From assembly GCA_025782575.1 (NCBI GenBank), contig JALGYY010000044.1, positions 1-64,000 of the forward strand: DNA of 64,000 bases, read 5' to 3'. Source of the stretch: a bacterium. GTDB taxonomy: Bacteria; Orphanbacterota; Orphanbacteria; Orphanbacterales; Orphanbacteraceae. Positions within the stretch are counted from its first letter, which is position 1. Each line of letters starts with the position of its first letter. This document shows positions 8,544 through 16,721 of the stretch, piece by piece. The notes under the pieces are model-generated. The model did not search any database, had not been told where the DNA came from, and saw only the letters and a list, made by a program, of their open reading frames with translations. Position numbers and translations under genes: made by a program.

Positions 8544-9818
8544 ATGAAAACTCCGTCTATCGGGAAGCCTCGTGAGAGCTACGTTCTCTGCGTGGACGAC
8601 GACGCGGACTTCCTCAAGTCCCTCGAGTTTTTCCTTGCCGAGCAGGTGAACGACTGCATGGATGGCAACTGTTGGTACCGGTTTCTCTTCTTGACCGATC
8701 CGTTCGAGGCGCTCGAGCTCATCGAGGAGCTCACCTGGAATGCCGAGAGCATCGCCATGATCATCAGTGATCAGAAAATGCCGGAGATGGAAGGGACCGA
8801 GTTCTTCCTCAAGGCTCGGAAAATCGTGGGAAACACCGTTCGGATTCTCCTCACAGGACACGCCGGCATGGACTCCGCCATCGATGCTATTAACGAGAAC
8901 CTGCTCGACAAGTACCTTACGAAGCCCCTGGATAGCGATCACGACTTCGTAGTCAGCGTCAAGCATCTGCTCCAAAAATTCGAAATGCAGAACACCATCG
9001 AGCAGCAGAACGAGACACTGCGGGGCTGGGCCAAGGAACTGACCGAGGCGAACGCCCGCCTCAAGATCTTGGACCGCCTGAAGGGCGATTTCCTCTCTTT
9101 CCTCGCGCATGAGCTCCAGACTCCTCTCTGCATCATGTCGGCGATCCAAATGCTCGAACAATGCACCGACGAAGAGGAGAAGAAGCAGATCGTGGCCATC
9201 ACCCGGGACGGCTACGAAAGATTGGCCGAGTTCGTGCAAAGGGGCGTGGAATACTTCAACTGGCTCGCGGTCGACCATGTGGACCTGTCGAAGACGACGG
9301 ACCTCTCACTCGCGGTCCGTGAGGTGGCGAAGAGCATCGAGGTGCTGTCGCGTCCCGGTGTCGATCTCCGAATGACTATCCCCGACGAACCGTGCGTCGT
9401 CCCCGGAGATCACGAGCATCTGGAGGAGGTCATCCGGATCCTGCTCAAGAATGCTGTGAAATTCTCCCCGGACGAGACGTTTATCAGCATCGACCTCCGG
9501 CCGGCCCACGACCACGTGACGCTCACCCTGGTGGACCAAGGAGAAGGGTTCCCCTCTGAATTGGCCGAGGAAATCTTCCGCCCTTTCACGATTGGGAATA
9601 CCCTGAACCACAGCCGGGGCACCGCGCTAAACCTGGCGAAGGCGAGCGACATCGTGAAGGCGCACGGAGGGCGCATCCGGGCGGAGAGCGCCGGGGGCGG
9701 CCAGGGGGCAACCTTCGAAGTAGAGTTCGCCCTCGCGGCGCCGGAAGTGGACGGGATGACCCCGGGGGAGGAGCTTTCACCCGATAACGGAGGCGACTCG
9801 AACTCGCAGCACGATTAA
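8544..9818 (+). CDS. Receiver-histidine kinase hybrid
   Basis: Soluble 424-residue protein. An N-terminal receiver domain (VLCVDDDADF, acceptor Asp76 in IISDQKMP, LLTGH, YLTKP) is joined by a coiled coil (residues about 140-170) to a HisKA domain with FLAHELQTP (His189) and an HATPase with LLKNAVKFSPDE, VDQGEGFPSE and a weaker G2 region (GTALNLAKASDI). There is no DNA-binding output, so the signal must leave by another phosphotransfer step or protein contact. The ATG at 8544 with GAGGAG eight bases upstream is preferred. An upstream ATG at 8529 overlaps the kinase stop (ATGA) and would add five residues. Last gene of the plus-strand cluster. Confidence 0.88.
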   Translation: MKTPSIGKPRESYVLCVDDDADFLKSLEFFLAEQVNDCMDGNCWYRFLFLTDPFEALELIEELTWNAESIAMIISDQKMPEMEGTEFFLKARKIVGNTVRILLTGHAGMDSAIDAINENLLDKYLTKPLDSDHDFVVSVKHLLQKFEMQNTIEQQNETLRGWAKELTEANARLKILDRLKGDFLSFLAHELQTPLCIMSAIQMLEQCTDEEEKKQIVAITRDGYERLAEFVQRGVEYFNWLAVDHVDLSKTTDLSLAVREVAKSIEVLSRPGVDLRMTIPDEPCVVPGDHEHLEEVIRILLKNAVKFSPDETFISIDLRPAHDHVTLTLVDQGEGFPSELAEEIFRPFTIGNTLNHSRGTALNLAKASDIVKAHGGRIRAESAGGGQGATFEVEFALAAPEVDGMTPGEELSPDNGGDSNSQHD

Positions 9819-10056
9819 TTTCAAAGGATTACGGTTTACCCCCGCTTCATTTCGATTCTAGCGGACATTTGGTCCGTCCGGACGATTCTTCTAAAGTCCT
9901 TGCCATCCCACGCTGAAACTTCGACGGAGAATTGGAAATGCCTATGCTCGGCCGCGCCGAGCACACTTTTTCGGAGGGACTCCCGAAATGAACCGCCAAA
10001 GCCTCCTGTCCCTCTCAGAAACTCGTCCGCGTTGGCACGCTTGACGTTACGCCGAT

Positions 10057-10890
10057 CTAGTCTTGAGTTACATGCAAATATCGACACGTCACTATCACGC
10101 TGGAATGCCCGAGCAGGTCCCTCACGTGATGCAACGGCGTACCATCTTCCAGTGAGAGTGTCGCTGCTGTATGTCGGAGCGCGTGAGCGTTCACCCGCTC
10201 GATCCCAGCGTGTTCACAGTTCTTCCGCAGGATGTAGTCGATCCCAGCGACGGTGAGGCGGTTGCCTGTGGTAGAGGTAAAGAGCGGTGCATCGGCAGCA
10301 GCCCCGCGACACACTCGCTTGTGAGCCCGAAGCGCATTAGCAGCATCGCCCATCAGCGGCACGAGCCGGAGCTTACGCCCCTTGCCGTTCACGCGAAGCA
10401 GCACGCGGTGCGAGTGCCAGTTCACATCCCCCCAGTCGAGCCCACAGACTTCGCCGACCCTAAGACCGCCGACTCCCATGCAAGTAAGGAGGGCGAGATC
10501 CCGCCGTCCGATGTGGGAGCGTTGGTCTGGTGCACGTAGGAGCTTTCGGAGCTGGCGGGCTGTTAGGAATTTGGGCGCAAAACCGCCGGTGCCTTTGGGG
10601 GCCTTGAAGCCGCGCGCCACGTCCACAGGCAGGATCCCCTGCTCATGCGCGGATCGAAGGAACGCCGCGGCCACCGTCGCCCGCCACCTTACCGTGGTAG
10701 GACTCAGCCCCCGCTCCCGCAGGTGCGCCACGTAACGCTCACACGTCCCAACACAGGGGGAGTCGTCGTCCAGCCAGGCCAGGAAGCGGGTCAGCTCGCG
10801 TTCGTAGGCAAGTTTTGTGGAAGGTGCATCACGGCGGAGTAGATATAGGGGTAGCGCGTCCAGTAGTTGTGGATCTTGTACAGCAGGCAT
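10057..10890 (-). CDS. XerC/XerD-like tyrosine recombinase
   Basis: A 277-residue phage-type integrase. The N-terminal SAM-like core-binding domain covers about 10-95 (YERELTRFLAWL, LSPTTVRWRATVAAAF). The catalytic domain carries GLRVGEV (Arg I), the beta-hairpin Lys (NGKGRKLR), HALRHTAAT (His/Arg II), LLGHSS (His III) and the nucleophile in CRYLHVTQD at the C-terminus. All catalytic residues are present, so it should be active. The ATG at 10890 has GGAGG five bases upstream; a GTG at 10914 has none. It faces away from the six-gene cluster and lies at the left edge of the mobile island. About 240 bases downstream (9819-10056) contain no gene I can support. Confidence 0.88.
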   Translation of the reverse strand: MPAVQDPQLLDALPLYLLRRDAPSTKLAYERELTRFLAWLDDDSPCVGTCERYVAHLRERGLSPTTVRWRATVAAAFLRSAHEQGILPVDVARGFKAPKGTGGFAPKFLTARQLRKLLRAPDQRSHIGRRDLALLTCMGVGGLRVGEVCGLDWGDVNWHSHRVLLRVNGKGRKLRLVPLMGDAANALRAHKRVCRGAAADAPLFTSTTGNRLTVAGIDYILRKNCEHAGIERVNAHALRHTAATLSLEDGTPLHHVRDLLGHSSVIVTCRYLHVTQD

Positions 10891-10956
10891 GTGCGCCTCC
10901 AGGTTTGGGTTCACACATGAATGGCTTCAAGTCGGGGAAACTGCAAGTGAAAGATC

Positions 10957-12135
10957 CTAGATTCGTCCGCCTTCAACGAAACTCCGAAATCGTTTGGGAA
11001 AGTCGAAAGCTTGTAGCTTCTCAGATACGTCTAGATCCAGTGTCTTCAGAACTGCTATCTGGGTCAAATGCCCGAAGAAGTCCATATAATCAACGAGTGA
11101 GGAGCGCCGATCATCGCCGAACTTCGATACAGGGATCTCTTTCATCCAGTCCTCGGCCCTCTTCCGATCAATGGGCAAACGGCCAGCATGGGTCAGTTGA
11201 TTGCGAAGCATTTGGAAGACGTTCAACTTCTCAAGGGCTTCGTTACAAACTATTCCCGGCCACAACTCATTTATCACCCTTGGAACGACCTTTGACTGAA
11301 TTCGTTCCTCCGGTCCAAAGAGGCGGGCGCACATGAACTCCCAGAGCATTGTATGAGAGAGAAAGCGTGCCTCCATGTTTTGAATGTTTGCGTTATTGCG
11401 AAGAACCTTCAGGTGAAATCCATCGGAGAATCGCGAAAGCCATTCGGGATTCTTGATCTTGCATGAAATCTTCTGAAGAAGTTCTACTAATTCGCGCCAT
11501 GAATCGACAACACACGTAAGTTTGTTGGACCCCGTTGTTGGATAGTTGGAGTAAGACCTTCGTGATTCGAGCGCCCAGTTCATCCCCGTCAGAATCGACC
11601 CAAGTAGAAGAAGGTCCTCGATGATCTTTAGCTTTCTAATTCGCCGATACGAGAAAGCTTCTATCGTGCACGCTCCACTGAACAGCCTAGAGTCCTCTTG
11701 GCACCCATCGAATTCCACGTACGCATTGGGATGGTTCTGCCTGACACTCCGTCTCATCATTGCAGAAGTGTAAGTTAGGGGTCGTCGCATCGTCGGGGCC
11801 GTTCGAGAGTGAAAGACATATCGGTCAACTTCGAACGGAGGAAAGTACTCTGAGTCTATTAATGAAATATTGACGAGATTAAGACGACGCACTCGTTTGC
11901 CTCGAATGGTAGTGGCCATGTCGACCGGTAGATTTCCAAATGCCACTGGATCAATGTAGCATTGCACTTGACGAACAGCAAAGGCGATCGCATTGTTGAA
12001 GCCATCTTCCCCGCAGCACCTACCAATCATCTTGGAGTGGTCGCCCACACCTAACACATCCCCGCCAGCGGATACGCCTGGCTTGCACACAGCCATTGCC
12101 CATACGTCACGCATTCTAGAATTCAGGGCTCGCAC
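10957..12135 (-). CDS. HEPN-domain protein, putative RNase effector (ApeA-like layout)
   Basis: 392 residues; unfamiliar N-terminal half, helical C-terminal half. The stretch EARFLSHTMLWEFMCARLFGP followed by NVFQMLRNQLTHAGRLP carries the HEPN signature R-N-x3-H (RNQLTH). HEPN proteins are commonly metal-independent RNases in abortive-infection and toxin systems. ApeA has a similar plan of unique N-terminal domain plus C-terminal HEPN. The start is uncertain: GTG at 12135, or ATG at 12114 or 12096, none with a clear ribosome binding site. It follows the membrane-protein/MBL pair on the same strand after 66 bases and may form one operon with them. AT-richer and less biased codon use than the flanking host genes suggests transfer. 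Confidence 0.55.
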   Translation of the reverse strand: MRALNSRMRDVWAMAVCKPGVSAGGDVLGVGDHSKMIGRCCGEDGFNNAIAFAVRQVQCYIDPVAFGNLPVDMATTIRGKRVRRLNLVNISLIDSEYFPPFEVDRYVFHSRTAPTMRRPLTYTSAMMRRSVRQNHPNAYVEFDGCQEDSRLFSGACTIEAFSYRRIRKLKIIEDLLLLGSILTGMNWALESRRSYSNYPTTGSNKLTCVVDSWRELVELLQKISCKIKNPEWLSRFSDGFHLKVLRNNANIQNMEARFLSHTMLWEFMCARLFGPEERIQSKVVPRVINELWPGIVCNEALEKLNVFQMLRNQLTHAGRLPIDRKRAEDWMKEIPVSKFGDDRRSSLVDYMDFFGHLTQIAVLKTLDLDVSEKLQAFDFPKRFRSFVEGGRI

Positions 12136-12201
12136 CCGATGAATTTCGCTTCAGGGGAATTGCAGGCAGATTAGACCACCTTCGAAAAGCCCTTGTTGTG
12201 A

Positions 12202-12873
12202 CTAGGCTTCTGGATAGCTGATAAAGACTTCGTATGTGTATTGCCGGTAGAATTTGAGATACCTGTAGAACATGCCCACAGAGACGACGAGCAGGGCGCA
12301 GGCGATTGTGATCATCGACCCCTCTACATGGCCACCCCCCTTTTGAATCAAGTCTCTTGCAAGCAAGAAGCTGCCGCCGACCAAAGTAGCCATGCAGATG
12401 TTCCTACAGAATCCATATGAGTTAAGAAAGACGCCCAATCTCCCATAGACGGCCGCGTCCCTCTTCACTACCGAGTGACAATGGAGGAACAAATCCCTCC
12501 CCGCTGTCTTGATCCCCGCTCTTTCCGCGGAAATTTGGAGGATTCTCGTTTGAGTGTTTCTCGGAAGCGGTGAAAAATACCCGGGGAATATGTGTCGGAG
12601 CCAACCGGCTCTAACCTCACCAAACAGCAGGTCCTCTGAGCGCCCCAGGCCCCGGCAGACTGCCCATCTCTGAAGAACAAAACCAGAAACTCCCGCCACC
12701 AATTGGCCAACCACATACGATCCGACCGCCCAGGCGAAACCGATGATAAGGCTTGGCTCTTCCGTGGCAACGCTCCAAAGGCCTAGCGAACCGAAGAGAC
12801 ACGCAATGAGAACAAACCCCGAGGCGATGTATCCGAAAAAGTCATAGGCGGTAAATGGCAGTTTATCAATCAT
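12202..12873 (-). CDS. Four-helix membrane protein of unknown function
   Basis: A 223-residue protein with two N-terminal membrane helices (about 10-32 and 40-66, the latter AWAVGSYVVGQLVAGVSGF), a basic cytosolic segment of some 85 residues, then two C-terminal helices (about 155-172 and 183-203) and a tail KFYRQYTYEVFISYPEA. I do not recognise the family. It begins two bases after the stop of the MBL-fold gene, so the pair is translationally coupled. A membrane protein paired with a phosphodiesterase- or nuclease-like MBL protein and a HEPN protein suggests a defence or signalling module in which it could be a membrane effector; that is inference from context. Confidence 0.6.
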   Translation of the reverse strand: MIDKLPFTAYDFFGYIASGFVLIACLFGSLGLWSVATEEPSLIIGFAWAVGSYVVGQLVAGVSGFVLQRWAVCRGLGRSEDLLFGEVRAGWLRHIFPGYFSPLPRNTQTRILQISAERAGIKTAGRDLFLHCHSVVKRDAAVYGRLGVFLNSYGFCRNICMATLVGGSFLLARDLIQKGGGHVEGSMITIACALLVVSVGMFYRYLKFYRQYTYEVFISYPEA

Positions 12874-12875
12874 AG

Positions 12876-13709
12876 TCAGGCCAGCAACCCACCACTATCC
12901 GAATACGGCACTATTGAAACTTGTTTGCCCGGCCTTTGGTAAATGTAAATCCTGCCGTCCTTCCGAGTAGTAAGCACTTTCCGCGGGTCCTTGTCTGACC
13001 CACAGTTGATCCCGGATGCGTGCTTTCCATAGTCGATGCATTGAGTCTCGTGCACAATCTGCTTGTCAGAGATGATAACGACCTCCGGATGACAGTAGCT
13101 GAATACTTCTGCGCAATAGCCATTTGCACGTCCATGGTGCGATGCGACAAAGATCTTCGTGCGTTCTAGCTCCTCTTGAAACTCGCGTCTTCGTAGAAGC
13201 GCTTTCCAGCCAGCTTCCTGCAAGTCGCCCGGGAATATTATGTGAATATCCTTGTAGTGCAAGAACGTTACAAGGCTAAGATCGTTGAGGTCTTGAAAGC
13301 TCGGATACGAGTTATAGAAGAGATGGATTTCAGCCCCCATCGCGCTTGAAACCTCTGATTGATCATTTGCATAGGTGGTCATCATCGATATGGCCTCACG
13401 TGTTCCATTCCCTACCCCCCCCGCTTCCTGCTTTGTCTTGATGATATGTGTTTCCGGGATGGTCGGATTGTACAAGAAAGCATCGATTTTGAAGCGCCGC
13501 CGTAGGTTTGGTAAGTCACTCGCATGATCTTCGTCGAAATGCGTCAAGATCAGTCCCTCAATACGATTGCATCCGCTCGCTCCTAGGAATCTTGACGGTC
13601 GAAATCCACTCTTCACACTATGCCCGCAATCGACTAAGAGGGCATTCCCATTGTCCGCCTCCACCAGCGCACAGAAGCCATGCTGGACATCAAAGACAGT
13701 GATCACCAT
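12876..13709 (-). CDS. Metallo-beta-lactamase-fold hydrolase (ComEC-like catalytic domain)
   Basis: A soluble 277-residue MBL-fold protein. Seen in order: VFDVQHGFCALVE, LLVDCG, the metal motif LTHFDEDHASD (H-x3-DH type), FPGDLQ, ASHHGRANG and VVIISDKQ, the arrangement found in the catalytic domain of ComEC/Rec2 and stand-alone relatives that act on nucleic acids or phosphodiesters. The ATG at 13709 is chosen because GAGGA lies seven bases upstream; an upstream frame extending to 13775 adds 22 residues with no family match. No secretion signal. It is coupled to the membrane protein gene downstream. A role in degrading or sensing foreign DNA or a nucleotide signal is plausible but unproven. 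Confidence 0.8.
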   Translation of the reverse strand: MVITVFDVQHGFCALVEADNGNALLVDCGHSVKSGFRPSRFLGASGCNRIEGLILTHFDEDHASDLPNLRRRFKIDAFLYNPTIPETHIIKTKQEAGGVGNGTREAISMMTTYANDQSEVSSAMGAEIHLFYNSYPSFQDLNDLSLVTFLHYKDIHIIFPGDLQEAGWKALLRRREFQEELERTKIFVASHHGRANGYCAEVFSYCHPEVVIISDKQIVHETQCIDYGKHASGINCGSDKDPRKVLTTRKDGRIYIYQRPGKQVSIVPYSDSGGLLA

Positions 13710-13824
13710 CGTTTTGTCCTCTGAGAACCTTTCCACTGAACCGCTTCCTATTTCAAGACAACGCTGCGAGCTCATTTGTCATCCGTTCGTATCGTCTGAA
13801 TTCTGCCACAGGGTGGCTCCTTTA

Positions 13825-14049
13825 TCAATAAAGTCCTGCCGGCAGATACGCCCTCGCCTTGCTCGCAGCCACAGCGATCGCATCGGCATAGTCGTCATGC
13901 GCATGCGCACGGGTAGGATGCCCCACACGGGACTGCCCGCCAGGCAGCAGCTCCAGCTCCAGGCTTCGCAGCTCTTTGAGCGACACCTCGTGGTCGAGCA
14001 GCTCAATACGCTGATCCAAGATCATACTGCGGAGCGTGCCGAACGTACT
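13825..14049 (-). pseudogene. C-terminal remnant of a second terminase large subunit
   Basis: Just past the stop of the intact terminase, and in the same frame, the sequence encodes TFGTLRSMILDQRIELLDHE, then SLKELRSLELELLPGG and AHDDYADAIAVAASKAR before a stop. It aligns with the end of the intact terminase (FGLLRNLIINQKIELLDHK, SLRELRGLEVELLPGG, GHDDYADSLALAV) at clearly less than full identity. It has no start of its own. It is therefore the tail of a related but different terminase, left behind when most of the gene was replaced by recombination, not a recent tandem duplication. Confidence 0.85.
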
Positions 14050-14061
14050 TGCAGTTTATTC

Positions 14062-15486
14062 CTACCCTCGCCCATTCAAGCGGCTCGGCCTCCACGTCCC
14101 GGATATTTTCATCTTGCTAAGCTGGTGGACTGCTAGCGCAAGTGAATCGGCGTAATCGTCATGCCCCTGCCGCCCATGACCAATTCGAGCGTTCCCTCCG
14201 GGGAGAAGCTCGACCTCAAGCCCCCGAAGTTCCCTTAGGGAATCCTTGTGATCCAACAGCTCTATCTTTTGATTTATGATGAGGTTTCGAAGTAATCCAA
14301 ATATGTCAGCTTTTGAATTTTGAGTAAATGTCACTTCCTCAAATCGTATCCCGGCGGCCCCAAATGATTGCTTTAGTGGCTCGGCCCCGAATTGATCTCC
14401 GTATACTCGACCGACACCAAAACGCTGAAGCACCGACTTGATTTCTGGAATCACGAACCCCAATCTAACGGGCTCGCTCCGACTCCCCTGCCAGCCCTGA
14501 AGATGATCCACGACCACCATGCCGGTCCTTCCCTCTCTATGGGATATGGCGAACGTAAATTTGTCGCCCTTGAATGCTGCATCGATCGCAGCACAGTATC
14601 GATTTCTGCTCGGGGAGACGGAAGTCCTTCCCTCAACGACGCATGCTTGGATTGCTTCAGCCGGAATGAAAGCACTCACCGCCTCCGAGAATTCAGCCCC
14701 GTACTCACGTCGATAGTTTTCGGGGTCGCGCTTCTTCTCATTCTCAAGGAATCGCTTGGGGACAGCCGGATTCATGAGCATCGTTGGTGCGTGCCACACG
14801 AGAACATTCTTATCCTTCTTCCGGTTTCGCCAAGCGTCGTACAAAATCCCGTTCATGGCGTACGGCGAGGAGGCCATCACGAGTTTCGCATTGGGGAAGG
14901 TCGCCATCGAGGGACGAACGGCACGGAGTACTTCAACATCCGGATTGGCGTATCCCTCCGTCCACCAAAATGCTATCTCGTCACAGATGCAACAGACAAC
15001 CGAGAGACCACGTATGGATCGGAACGATGCCGGATGGATCGAAATCGTAATCTTGTTGTCGAGATCGATCTCGTTTGCCCGTGATGAATCGACATGGCCG
15101 GAGAGGATAGGACTTCTCTCGATCTTTCCTTCGATGTAGCCGCGAACAACCTTTGCTTGCCGCATATTTTGCGCGAGCAGCAAGACGACGCCTCGTTCAC
15201 CGGCTGAGAGTTTGTGCTTTCGAAAGAAGGATTCGTAAAGTGCGATGTTCGCTGCAATCCGGTCCGACTTCCCGGCCCGCCTTCCGCAGATGAATGCCCC
15301 CTCTCGAAACTCCTTTGGCTTCCGTGGAGGGAAACCCGTGCAACGACGAACAAGTGCAGCCTGGTCGCTTGGGATCGGCAATCCATAGAGAGTTCGAAGT
15401 CCCGCCTCTTGGGCCGGCGAGAGATCATCACCGAAAATGTTTGGGTCCTTAATCGCCTGAATGATGTCAATCGTTGGAGTTGTCAT
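14062..15486 (-). CDS. terL: Phage terminase large subunit (ATPase/nuclease)
   Basis: 474 residues. ATPase: Walker A ICGRRAGKS, adenine-side segment LLLAQNMRQAK, Walker B CCICDEIAFWW, coupling motif VMASSPYA. Nuclease (RNase H fold): AIDAAFKGD, the acidic DQFGAEPL and terminal HDDYADSLA supply the metal-binding aspartates. The protein packages DNA into procapsids. Its 5' end overlaps the gene upstream by 20 bases. Notably no portal, protease or capsid genes follow: the next genes are a terminase-tail remnant and then the MBL/membrane/HEPN set. Confidence 0.93.
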   Translation of the reverse strand: MTTPTIDIIQAIKDPNIFGDDLSPAQEAGLRTLYGLPIPSDQAALVRRCTGFPPRKPKEFREGAFICGRRAGKSDRIAANIALYESFFRKHKLSAGERGVVLLLAQNMRQAKVVRGYIEGKIERSPILSGHVDSSRANEIDLDNKITISIHPASFRSIRGLSVVCCICDEIAFWWTEGYANPDVEVLRAVRPSMATFPNAKLVMASSPYAMNGILYDAWRNRKKDKNVLVWHAPTMLMNPAVPKRFLENEKKRDPENYRREYGAEFSEAVSAFIPAEAIQACVVEGRTSVSPSRNRYCAAIDAAFKGDKFTFAISHREGRTGMVVVDHLQGWQGSRSEPVRLGFVIPEIKSVLQRFGVGRVYGDQFGAEPLKQSFGAAGIRFEEVTFTQNSKADIFGLLRNLIINQKIELLDHKDSLRELRGLEVELLPGGNARIGHGRQGHDDYADSLALAVHQLSKMKISGTWRPSRLNGRG

Positions 15487-16084
15487 CTATCTCACTCTGC
15501 CCCGAACTTCGGACCTCAAGATACTCTGCTAGCGTCGGAGCGATCTGCTTGTCTTGCCGGCGACTTGCGATCGCCTGACGGAGTTCCGCCGTCGTTCTCG
15601 TCATTGCGTTTTCCACAGTCGTCATTCGTTCCGCCACATTTCTCACCTTTCCAGCACGAAGGTCGATCAGTCCCGCCACCTTGAGATAGTTCTCACACTG
15701 GAATAGGCGAGACCGATGACGCACGATCTGTTCTACGAGGATGAGGTCCGTTGCGCGTGGAGCCTCCCCTGTTTCTTCCCGGATCTGATCAAGTAATTGC
15801 TCCGCCCAACGAACTTGCCGGCGAGTTAGGATCGGGCAAACCTGGCCCTTCCGTCCCTCGGGACAGGCGAGCTTGTGGCGACGGTCCTTCTTCTTAATGT
15901 GGTACAAAGGGCAAACGGAGCAGTTGAGCGAGGTCGGAATCTCCACAACATCCCCGCTGTGGAATCCATGGGTAACCCCGGTCCGGCCCTTAGGCTTTAG
16001 CCCCTTCGGGGCGCGGATCACAACCTCGGCAGGGAGTTCGATGGAGAGGTCCTGTAGCGTTTCGTTCTCATCTATAAAGTTCAT
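15467..16084 (-). CDS. Probable terminase small subunit with cysteine cluster
   Basis: About 205 residues. It lies directly upstream of and overlaps terL, the usual place for the small terminase subunit, which recognises packaging-site DNA. The N-terminal half has a Cys cluster (LNCSVCPLYHI, LACPEG, VCPIL) that could bind zinc; the C-terminal half is helical (ATDLILVEQIVRHRSRLFQ, NVAERMTTVENAMTR) and ends with an acidic tail. The function is assigned from position and helical character, not from a recognised family. The ATG at 16084 is preferred over a GTG at 16114; GGGGT lies close upstream of the ATG. Confidence 0.5.
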   Translation of the reverse strand: MNFIDENETLQDLSIELPAEVVIRAPKGLKPKGRTGVTHGFHSGDVVEIPTSLNCSVCPLYHIKKKDRRHKLACPEGRKGQVCPILTRRQVRWAEQLLDQIREETGEAPRATDLILVEQIVRHRSRLFQCENYLKVAGLIDLRAGKVRNVAERMTTVENAMTRTTAELRQAIASRRQDKQIAPTLAEYLEVRSSGQSEIDDNSND

Positions 16085-16721
16085 CACGCACCCCGATATC
16101 TCCGGATTAGGCACAAACGCCTAGTGTCTGGCCGAGAAACGGCCTTGTTTGCGGCAATTGGATCGTGCATGGGGTCAGCGTGCGAAGGATCGTGCAATGG
16201 GCAAACGTACGGCAAATCAAAGGCTTAGCGAGACTGGGCCCATAACAAGCCCGCTCCCGGAGTTGTGAAGAGGGGCTTGGGTCTGCCCCGAACTCGCCTC
16301 GGATTTCCCCTTGATTGTAACTGATTCGCTTCGGATTCGCTCGATTATGCAGCGATTTCGTACAGTCAGAATGGTGACCACAGGAAGGGTCACATTGGGG
16401 CTCATTCAGAGAAACCACCAGTTCCTCGTAGTCCTAATGGTATCAACGCCTTACAGCGGCCCCACGTGGCCGAACCCGCCGAAGGCTTAGCCCCGGATTC
16501 GTGCCACAAAGGCAGTATGGCGAGATAGCTGAGGTTGGAAGAATCAGGGAACAGTTATTGATCGGTTGTCAGCGAGTTGGGCTTCCATGCGCCACCCGGC
16601 CTTCGGCTCCGGACGTCCGTAGGGATCCGTATCTCAGATTCGGATCCAGGCAGCGTCATGGTATTTTCTCATTGTGGTCCAGTAGCAGAATCTAAGGCGA
16701 GTCTTCAGGAGGTTTGTATCC
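16085..16721. promoter_or_regulatory. Divergent control region of the mobile element
   Basis: About 640 bases without a supported gene, lying between the terminase genes (minus) and the recombinase/replication arm (plus), where a phage-like switch or origin would sit. It contains direct repeats: GGATCGTGCA at about 16159 and again at about 16186 (27 bases apart), and clustered ATTCGCT-type motifs near 16320-16345. AGGAGG at about 16708 is the ribosome binding site of the recombinase gene. I could not identify a clear sigma-70 promoter. Confidence 0.35.

Noticed and set aside
9836-10087. Minus-strand 83-codon frame after the Xer-like recombinase
   Set aside because: No ribosome binding site, overlaps the recombinase C-terminus in another frame, no family resemblance.
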